Position numbers and translations under genes: made by a program. A stretch of 64,000 nt of DNA from Bryobacterales bacterium (lineage in GTDB: Bacteria > Acidobacteriota > Terriglobia > Bryobacterales > Bryobacteraceae): NCBI GenBank assembly GCA_016789785.1, contig JAEUQE010000013.1, forward strand, positions 6,064 through 70,063, in the 5' to 3' direction. Positions 58,141-64,000 of this stretch are shown piece by piece. The notes under the pieces were generated by a model, which was not told the DNA's origin, made no database searches, and worked only from the letters and a program-made list of their open reading frames with translations. Each line of letters opens with the position of its first letter. Positions within the stretch are counted from its first letter, which is position 1.

Positions 58141-58484
58141 ATGGATCTTCGGTGCTACAACTCGTATGCGGACCTGATCGCGCGGCCCGCGCGTTCCTGC
58201 GTGCGGGCGTCCATCGCTACGCGATGCATCCACTCGTGGGGGACGTTGAGCGAGCCGCCGCTGGCGGAACGCGGCATGGTGCCGGTGGGCCGGCCGGGAG
58301 TGAATAGCAGCCATGGATCTCCGATGCTACAACTCGTGTGCGGACCTGATCGTGCGGCCCGCGCGTTCCTGCGTGCGGGCATCCATCGCTGCGCGATGCA
58401 TCAACTCGTTGGGACGCTGAGTGCGTCGCCGCTGGCGGAACGCGTCATGGTGCCGGTGGGCCGGCCGGGGAGTGAATAGCAGCC
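58141..58484 (+). repeat. Two tandem 172-bp degenerate copies of the 5' end of the AddB-like gene
   Basis: Unit A starts at 58141, unit B at 58313, and the real gene at 58485: exactly 172 bases each. Each begins ATGGATCT or ATGGATGT followed by CCGATGCTACAACTCG-like sequence, matches the real gene's first about 40 bases and its segment near 58640-58725, and lacks about 88 bases in between. Both units end GAGTGAATAGCAGCC, like the sequence between the previous stop and the start. A frame from 58141 to 58479 reads 112 codons through both (ending MVPVGRPGSE) but mixes frames, so I treat it as non-coding. Confidence 0.85.
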
Positions 58485-61400
58485 ATGGATGTCCGGTGCT
58501 ACAACTCGTATGCGGAGCTGATCGAAGCCGCGGGCGTGTTTCTTCGCGAACACTCCGCGGACTCCGAAGTGCTGGTTGTGGGCCCAACGCGCGGCGCCGT
58601 GGATGATCTGCTGCGATTCCATACCACCGCGACCGCGGGCGTCCACCGCTACACGATGCACCAGCTCGTAGGGACATTGAGCGCGTCGCCGCTGGCGGAG
58701 CGCGGCATGGTGCCGGTGAACCGGCTCGGCGTCGAAGCGCTGGCTGCGCGAGCGGTGCATCATGTGGCTGCGAAGGACGGTCTCGAGTACTTTGAGCCTG
58801 TCTCCCGCAGTCCCGGGTTTGCGAGGGCACTCGCACGCACGCTGATGGATCTTCGCCTGTACAATCCTGACCCTGAGCAACTGCGGGCCGCGGGACTGCC
58901 GGGCGAGGACTTGGCGCGGCTTCGCGCGGTATATGAAGACCTGCTTCAGGAGGGCGGGCTCGCCGACTATGCCACGCTGCTGCGGCTGGCGGCGTCGCGC
59001 ATCGGAGATCATCCGCTGACGCGATTGCCGTTGCTGTTGATGGATGTGCCCGTCGCGTCGGCGCAGGCTGCGGTGTTCTTGCGCGCACTTGCGGACCGTT
59101 CTGCGCGCGCGCTGATTCTGCTGCACAGTGGCGATGAAGAAAGCCTGCGGCACTGGGGCATCCCGCCGCAAATGGCCACGAAGCAACCGTCCACATCGCT
59201 CGAATGGATGCGCGACAACCTGTTCCAGACCGCTGCCGGCGGGAGGCGTGATCTCGATCAAAGCGTGGATGTGTTCTCCGCGGCCGGTGAAGGTTTGGAG
59301 TGCATCGAAATCGCGCGCCGTATCCAAGCGCTCGCCGCCGAAGGTGTCGCATTCGATGAGATCGCGATTCTGCTGCGTACGCCGGAACGTTATCAGCCGT
59401 TGCTCGAAGAAGCGTTTGCGCGCGCGGGCATCGCATGCCACTTCACACATGGCGCCGTGCGTCCCGATCCGGCGGGACGAGCCTTTCTGGCACTCCTGGC
59501 ATGCCGTATGGAAGGTTATCCCGCCACGCGATTTGCCGAGTATCTTTCGTTCGGCCAGACCCCGCCGGCCGAAGCCGCAATGGCTGTTGGGTCCGCATGG
59601 GGCGTTGAGGATGAGTTGCTGCTGCGCGAGCCCATCGCTGAGGAATCGCAGGATGAGGCGTCTGAACCAACAGTCGCGACGCCCACCGCATGGGAACGGC
59701 TGATCGTGGATGCGGCAGTGGTCGGCGGCCGCGACCGTTGGGAGACGCGGCTACGCGGTCTGGAACAGCAGTTTCTCCTGAAGCTGGCAAAGGTAGAAGA
59801 TGGCGACGAAGCAACGGCTCGCCATTTGGAGCGGCAACTTGAGTTGTTGCGAAATCTCGAGCGGCTTGCGCTGCCTGTGATTGAGCGTCTTGCCGCGATG
59901 CCAGGATCGGCTTCGTGGGGCGAGTGGCTGCAGCAACTCACCGACCTAGCGCAACTCACGCTGCGTCAACCGGGCTCCGTGCTTCTTGCGTTGAATGAGC
60001 TTTGGCCCATGGCGGAGGTCGGGCCCGTGACGTTGGATGAAGTGAGTCTCGTCTTGACCGAACGACTTCGCTTCCTCAGGCGGCCTCCGGCGCGGCGGCG
60101 CTATGGCCAGGTGTGGGCAGGCGCGTTGGAGGAAGCGCGGGGACAGGCGTTTCGCGTGGTGTTTCTTCCGGGGCTCTCCGAAGGGATGTTCCCGAAGAAG
60201 GCTTTCGAGGATCCGTTGCTGCTGGATGAGCATCGCCGCAAACTGACGGCGTGGCTTCCAAAGCGGGAAGACCGGCTGGGTCAGGAGCGTCTGCGTTTGC
60301 GCATTGCGGCCGCGGCGGCAGCGGAGCGAATCGTGATTTCGTTTCCGCGCGCCGATGTGGTGCAGAATCGTCCGCGAGTGCCGTCGTTCTACGCGATGGA
60401 AGTGGTGCGGGCGGCGGCGGGGTATCTGCCGGAACTGAAGGAATTCGAGCGGCAGGCGGCGCGCGGTGCATTGACTCGCCTGGGATGGCCGGCGCCGAGT
60501 GATCCGGCGATGGCCGTGGACCCGCTGGAGTTCGATCTCGCATCGCTGGAGGCAATGCTTTCGCTGCCGCGGAGTCAGGCTCGCGGCCGTGCGCGTTATT
60601 TACTGGATCTGAATCCGCATCTGGCGCGGTCGTTGCGCTCGCGCTATCTGCGCTGGAAGAAGCAGCAATGGTCGTACGCCGATGGCCTGGTGGTGGGCGA
60701 TCCGGTGGAAACCGCCGCCTTGCTCGATCGTTACCGGCTTCGCAACAAGCCGTGGTCGGCATCCACGCTGCAATTGTTCGCGGCATGCCCTTATCGTTTC
60801 GTTCTGCATGGCATCCACTATCTACGCCCTCGCGAAGAGCCGGTGCCGCTGGAGGAGATGGATGCGCTGATCCGCGGCGAGCTGTTTCATCGTGTGCAGT
60901 TTGAGCTGTTTCAAAGAGCGCAGCAGGGCGACCGGATGATGGACGTTGCCGATGAAGTGCTGGATCGTGTGGCCGCGGAGTATGCAGACCAGTTGAAGCC
61001 CGCGATCCCTCGTGTGTGGCAAGGCGAAGTGGAGGATCTGCGGGCCGATCTGCATGGTTGGCTGCGTCGCATGGAGGATGATGCGCCGAACTGGCGGCTC
61101 GCGCATTCCGAGCTTGCGTTTGGTCTGCCTCTGGATGAAGGCGGCCGCGATGTGCACAGCCAAGCAGGGCACGCGACGATCCTGGATGGCATTCAGGTGC
61201 GCGGCTCGATCGATTGGATTGAGCGGCACAGTGAATCGAACGCACTGCGGATTACCGATCATAAGACGGGACGCGCGCCGAAGCGGCATCCGAAGTATGT
61301 CGGGGGCGGCAGTATTCTGCAGCCACTCTTGTACGCGATGGCTGCGGAGGCAGTGCTGAATGCGCCGGTGGCCGCGAGCCGTTTGTACTACGCGACCCAG

Positions 61401-61634
61401 CGTGGTGCCTATGAGCGCGTTTATGTTCCGGTGAGCGATGAGTCTCGCGCGAAGCTGGGCAGTGCGCTGAAGATTGTCGACGATGCGATCCGGCAGGGCA
61501 TGCTTCCGGCCGCGCCTGCGCCCGATGCCTGTAAGTGGTGCGACTTCACGCCGGTGTGCGGACCGCGGGAAGAGGAGCGAGCTCGCCGCAAGCCGCGGTT
61601 TGTGGAGTTGGACGATTTGCGCGGCATGCCGTGA
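58485..61634 (+). CDS. AddB/RexB-like nuclease with Fe-S site
   Basis: 1049 residues. The N-terminal part (VLVVGPTRGAVDDLLRF) stands where a Walker A would be but lacks GKT/S. A helicase-like middle follows (about 200-750). The C-terminal nuclease resembles AddB/RecB: RGELFHRVQFELF, ALRITDHKTGR with D925 and K927, and the Fe-S cysteines C768 (FAACPYRF), C1016, C1019 and C1025 (ACKWCDFTPVCGP, C-x2-C-x5-C). AddAB processes DNA ends for recombination. No addA lies in the window, so this may be an orphan or stand-alone form. RBS is weak (GGGGAG 12 bases upstream). Confidence 0.87.
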   Translation: MDVRCYNSYAELIEAAGVFLREHSADSEVLVVGPTRGAVDDLLRFHTTATAGVHRYTMHQLVGTLSASPLAERGMVPVNRLGVEALAARAVHHVAAKDGLEYFEPVSRSPGFARALARTLMDLRLYNPDPEQLRAAGLPGEDLARLRAVYEDLLQEGGLADYATLLRLAASRIGDHPLTRLPLLLMDVPVASAQAAVFLRALADRSARALILLHSGDEESLRHWGIPPQMATKQPSTSLEWMRDNLFQTAAGGRRDLDQSVDVFSAAGEGLECIEIARRIQALAAEGVAFDEIAILLRTPERYQPLLEEAFARAGIACHFTHGAVRPDPAGRAFLALLACRMEGYPATRFAEYLSFGQTPPAEAAMAVGSAWGVEDELLLREPIAEESQDEASEPTVATPTAWERLIVDAAVVGGRDRWETRLRGLEQQFLLKLAKVEDGDEATARHLERQLELLRNLERLALPVIERLAAMPGSASWGEWLQQLTDLAQLTLRQPGSVLLALNELWPMAEVGPVTLDEVSLVLTERLRFLRRPPARRRYGQVWAGALEEARGQAFRVVFLPGLSEGMFPKKAFEDPLLLDEHRRKLTAWLPKREDRLGQERLRLRIAAAAAAERIVISFPRADVVQNRPRVPSFYAMEVVRAAAGYLPELKEFERQAARGALTRLGWPAPSDPAMAVDPLEFDLASLEAMLSLPRSQARGRARYLLDLNPHLARSLRSRYLRWKKQQWSYADGLVVGDPVETAALLDRYRLRNKPWSASTLQLFAACPYRFVLHGIHYLRPREEPVPLEEMDALIRGELFHRVQFELFQRAQQGDRMMDVADEVLDRVAAEYADQLKPAIPRVWQGEVEDLRADLHGWLRRMEDDAPNWRLAHSELAFGLPLDEGGRDVHSQAGHATILDGIQVRGSIDWIERHSESNALRITDHKTGRAPKRHPKYVGGGSILQPLLYAMAAEAVLNAPVAASRLYYATQRGAYERVYVPVSDESRAKLGSALKIVDDAIRQGMLPAAPAPDACKWCDFTPVCGPREEERARRKPRFVELDDLRGMP

Positions 61635-61869
61635 CCTTAAGTTGGGCCGTCTTCCCTTGGAGTTGCTCAGAACGTGCGCAGCCATCCCGCCTCGCCGGGC
61701 GGGCTGGAAGGATCGGCCGGACGCACCTTCACGATGAGCTCACGCTGGACTCACAAGGCACTGCAACCTCGTTCGCTTCCGTCATGATCTGAGGACGCCC
61801 ACTCTGTTGCCTGATCGTCTCTCTTCTCAGACTGCATCCCGCTGTCCTCCGGCGGTCCACCAAATGTCC

Positions 61870-63219
61870 TCAGGCCATCACGTACTGCCGCTTGGGGTCG
61901 TGCGGGCCCGTGCCGATTTCGGCGAGCCGTCCGCGCTCCGTCAAGGATTTCAGCCGCGTCAGAGTGGCACGCTCGGAAAGTTCGATATGCCTCGCCACCT
62001 CCGCAGTAGACCGCGCACGTCCATCTCTAAACAAAGCCAGGATGCGCTGATCCTTCTCGTCCATTTGGGGCCTGCCGACGCGCATGTTTGAAATGGTGAC
62101 GCGGAAGTGGGTTCCGATTTCCTCGAGTTTCGGAGGGGCCAGGCCAGCTTCCTGGCAAGCCTGAGTCATGCGTTGGATCCCGCTGCCCCACTGCTCAATG
62201 AGGCGGAGTTCGTGGAAGACCCGCCCGATCACGCGGTTCCGCAGTTTGGAGACTCCCTGCCGGATGTCCTCGACGGTGAGGCCGAACGGTAAGAGGCCAG
62301 GGCTTTCGATTTCGATGCGGTCGTCAAACAACGCCAACCGGATCGGCGCTCCTTGTTGGGCATAGTCTGCATGAACGATAGCGTTGATGAGCGCCTCCCG
62401 GATGGCAACGAGCGGAACCGACCAACGCTCCTCCCGGCGCACCTCTTCGATAACCGACTCGTGAGTCAAGTGCTTGCGCGCAAAAGCTACGGCTTCTTCC
62501 GCGGCTTGCGGCAACAGGGAGCGGATCTCCATGGAATCCGCGATACGAGCCCGATTGCTCCCCGCAAAACGGCCCGCCTGAATCCATGCATCCGGATACC
62601 GGGAGAACCTGTCCTTGCCAAAGAGGAGTAATCCGCCGATCGTCGGCACCTGACGGCCCTGATGCTCCGTGGTTACCCGCAGTGTGCTCCACGCTTTGGG
62701 CGTCAGTTTCCGGTATGGCGCAAAGAACTCGGAAGCAGCTCGGAAGTCGATCGCTTCCGACTTCAGGCCGGGGATGGCCTGCTCGTCAAACGAGTCCATC
62801 CGGTTCCAGCGCTTCAACTCCTCGATTTGCGATGGTTCGGCCCTGCGATTGGTCGAGCCGATGCGAAGGAAGACGCCGCTTTCTGGGCCCAACCGCTGGA
62901 GATAGTGGGGACGCGTGTTGCTGGGAAAGACCTGAACGACGATCACGTTCAGGTTGCGCCATGGCACTACCTCGATGTCCGGAACCAGTCGAGGGCAAAT
63001 CAAGTCCGAGACCAAGCTGGCCAGTGTTTCTTCCGCTGCCAGGACATTGGGCACGCCCCGTACGTTCTTCGACCCGTCATCCACACCGATGACGACTATG
63101 CCGCCGGCCGTGTTCGCGAATGCCACGAGTGTCTTCAGAATCCCGTCCGGGGAGGACAAGTCGCGCTTGAACTCGAGGGTCTTGCCCTCTGCACGCCTGA
63201 GTAGATCGATGAGTCCCAC
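61870..63219 (-). CDS. AlbA/Schlafen-type ATP-binding transcriptional regulator
   Basis: 449 residues from GTG 63219; longer frames give an unlikely N-terminus. Starts GLIDLLRRAEGKTLEFKRDLSS, then TLVAFANTAGGIVVIGVDDG (AlbA_2/Schlafen fold). A GHKL-like region follows (REALINAIVHADYAQQGAPIRLALFDDRIEIESPG, then the GSGIQRM block) as in the COG2865 class. The end is a winged-helix: MDEKDQRILALFRDGRARSTAEVARHIELSERATLTRL. Such proteins are often in accessory DNA with unknown targets. About 235 bases separate it from the AddB gene, which is convergent to it. Confidence 0.88.
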   Translation of the reverse strand: MGLIDLLRRAEGKTLEFKRDLSSPDGILKTLVAFANTAGGIVVIGVDDGSKNVRGVPNVLAAEETLASLVSDLICPRLVPDIEVVPWRNLNVIVVQVFPSNTRPHYLQRLGPESGVFLRIGSTNRRAEPSQIEELKRWNRMDSFDEQAIPGLKSEAIDFRAASEFFAPYRKLTPKAWSTLRVTTEHQGRQVPTIGGLLLFGKDRFSRYPDAWIQAGRFAGSNRARIADSMEIRSLLPQAAEEAVAFARKHLTHESVIEEVRREERWSVPLVAIREALINAIVHADYAQQGAPIRLALFDDRIEIESPGLLPFGLTVEDIRQGVSKLRNRVIGRVFHELRLIEQWGSGIQRMTQACQEAGLAPPKLEEIGTHFRVTISNMRVGRPQMDEKDQRILALFRDGRARSTAEVARHIELSERATLTRLKSLTERGRLAEIGTGPHDPKRQYVMA

Positions 63220-63363
63220 TACTCCGCATGTTACTCGGAAGTGGACATGGCCGCAAGACTTCCGACCTTGCCGAATCCCCCGGCCGTCATCCGTAGGCGC
63301 CTGTGTTCGCAACACAGCAGTCGAAATGTGTCCATCAGCGGAGCCAATACCCGTGGAGGGCGC

Positions 63364-63537
63364 TCATTCCGCGAATACCTCTTGCAGTGTCGCCAACGTG
63401 GCGGTGAGCGTCTTTGCCGGGACGGCTCCCAGTTTCTTCACAAGCCGGGTCTTATCCACGGCGCGGATCTGATCGAGCAGGATCAGGCCCCTCCGGCCAC
63501 CATGAGTGACGCTGGACGAGCCGGAAGTCGCGCGCAT
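63364..63537 (-). pseudogene. PemK/MazF toxin remnant
   Basis: About 57 codons: ATG 63537, then RATSGSSSVTHGGRRGLILLDQIRAVD, KTRLVKKLGAVPAKTLTATLATLQEVFAE. This is the C-terminal half of PemK/MazF mRNA interferases (GLILLDQIRxVD is diagnostic). The N-terminal half (usually starting near MKRGDVWLV) is absent, so the active-site Arg/Thr residues at the start are lost. It follows directly on the antitoxin reading frame. Confidence 0.82.
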
Positions 63538-63799
63538 ACCAAACCAACTCCGAATCCTCGGCATTGCCGAATTCACCCATCACGAGTCCGTCGTCGCCAG
63601 TTTCAGCGATTCTCCTGGCGGCTTCGGCCCAACCAGTGCGAGCCGGACTTGCGGGCCCGCGCAAGATGAGTGCACCATCCTCTATCGTCAATTCGGCTTC
63701 CGATGTGCCGTCCAGACCCAGTTGCGCAAGCACCGGCTTGGGGATCACGACCCCCTGGGAGTTGCCGATTCGTCGAATGTTCACGCGTATGGTCCGCAT
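63452..63799 (-). CDS. MazE/AbrB-type antitoxin, extended by deletion
   Basis: 115 codons from ATG 63799. RTIRVNIRRIGNSQGVVIPKPVLAQLGLDGTSEAELTIEDGALIL is a SpoVT/AbrB swapped-hairpin DNA-binding domain, then an antitoxin tail ending GEFGNAEDSELVW (residue 87), where MazE proteins normally stop (usually EWxW-stop). Here reading continues for 28 residues (YARDFRLVQRHSWW and following) over the toxin remnant, consistent with a deletion that joined the two genes and removed the natural stop. It may still bind its own operator. Confidence 0.8.
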   Translation of the reverse strand: MRTIRVNIRRIGNSQGVVIPKPVLAQLGLDGTSEAELTIEDGALILRGPASPARTGWAEAARRIAETGDDGLVMGEFGNAEDSELVWYARDFRLVQRHSWWPEGPDPARSDPRRG

Positions 63800-63842
63800 A
63801 ATCACAATGCTATTCCGACGCGCTTGGCCTGTCCAGCCAGGC

Positions 63843-64000
63843 TCACTTCGATGCAGTCGCGCGTTCCTTCGAAGCACCCGCCGTCGCCGCAACTTGTGAC
63901 GTCTTCGGCTTGACCTTCAACACAATCGCCTGCGGCGCCGCGTATGAGGATTCCTGTGGAGAGCGCGTCTCCACTTTGCCGCTGACATAGATCACCTGCT
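63843..64000 (-). CDS. Unknown protein, C-terminal part (runs off window)
   Basis: On the minus strand the frame reads QVIYVSGKVETRSPQESSYAAPQ, then AIVLKVKPKTSQVAATAGA, to TGA at 63843-63845. About 52 residues are visible; a basic, Ala/Ser/Thr-rich tail. I cannot assign a family. Confidence 0.4.
   Translation of the reverse strand, partial: QVIYVSGKVETRSPQESSYAAPQAIVLKVKPKTSQVAATAGASKERATASK

Noticed and set aside
58141..58479. 112-codon frame through the 172-bp units
   Set aside because: It crosses two degenerate copies and mixes frames relative to the real gene; no evidence that it is made.
60076..61245. 389-codon minus-strand frame
   Set aside because: Antisense to the AddB-like gene, Arg/Pro/Ala-rich; a shadow.
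1..64000. CRISPR arrays, insertion sequences, tRNA or rRNA genes
   Set aside because: I saw no regularly spaced short repeats, transposase motifs, or tRNA T-loop signatures in context. Short or divergent tRNAs could be missed without a covariance search.

Overview
The window is about 64 kb of GC-rich, densely packed bacterial chromosome. Several things point to the Acidobacteriota, most likely a Solibacter/Bryobacter-like member (inference, no marker gene search was possible): two very large FtsX/MacB-type permeases of the ADOP type next to PadR regulators, a complete tolQ-tolR-tolA-tolB-pal-cpoB block that implies an outer membrane, many ATGA/GTGA gene overlaps, and families common in that group. 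I saw no rRNA, tRNA, CRISPR array or insertion sequence.

Layout. 1-4.3 kb, minus strand: surface-polysaccharide or lipid-glycosylation genes (GT4, TPR membrane protein, DUF2304, two GT2 enzymes). 4.3-9.2 kb: patatin, a small unknown protein, then a PadR-controlled unit of two small membrane proteins and an ADOP permease. 9.3-20 kb: GntR regulator, two-domain esterase, YHS protein, SDR, ATP-grasp protein, rsmI, a membrane-anchored JAMM-like protein, YdcF protein and an MdlA/MsbA-type ABC exporter. 20.2-20.9 kb: DUF433/DUF5615 toxin-antitoxin pair with a frameshifted toxin. 21.2-28 kb: Tol-Pal envelope system, followed by a CBM9-type protein and an overlapping DeoC-like protein that has lost its catalytic lysines. 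28-30.4 kb: a three-gene cassette (TIGR04255, HTH, unknown) with its own, apparently leaderless, promoter. 30.5-34.6 kb: DUF503, rbfA, apbE, hemE, hemG in tight order.

35-46 kb: hicBA, galT (with a probable CTG start), an MFS transporter, a SelA-like PLP enzyme, wecB, an ankyrin protein, an AraC regulator, an exported DUF4394-truncated-globin fusion, and a DUF104/DUF5678 protein beside a retropepsin-like protease. 46-50.8 kb: a second ADOP/PadR module flanked by two near-identical hicB copies; the downstream hicA carries an in-frame stop and an opposing DUF1902-type hicB is cut short. 50.9-55.7 kb, minus strand: rhomboid protease, then a four-gene sugar-acid catabolic operon (GntR, DapA-family lyase, enolase-superfamily dehydratase, MFS importer). 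55.7-64 kb: cutA, an FtsB/DivIC-like protein, an HpcH/HpaI-like protein, two degenerate 172-bp copies of the 5' end of the next gene, an AddB-like nuclease, an AlbA/Schlafen-type ATP-binding regulator, and a MazE-like antitoxin with a truncated PemK/MazF remnant.

Themes. Four toxin-antitoxin loci are decayed, three of them with the toxin hit (DUF5615, HicA, PemK/MazF), while one hicBA pair looks intact. Short sequence duplications (hicB copies, 172-bp units, an 85-bp repeat at the ftsB-like gene end) suggest local duplication has been active. The least explained candidates are the TIGR04255-HTH-unknown cassette, the non-catalytic DeoC-like protein, the JAMM-like membrane protein and the exported globin fusion.
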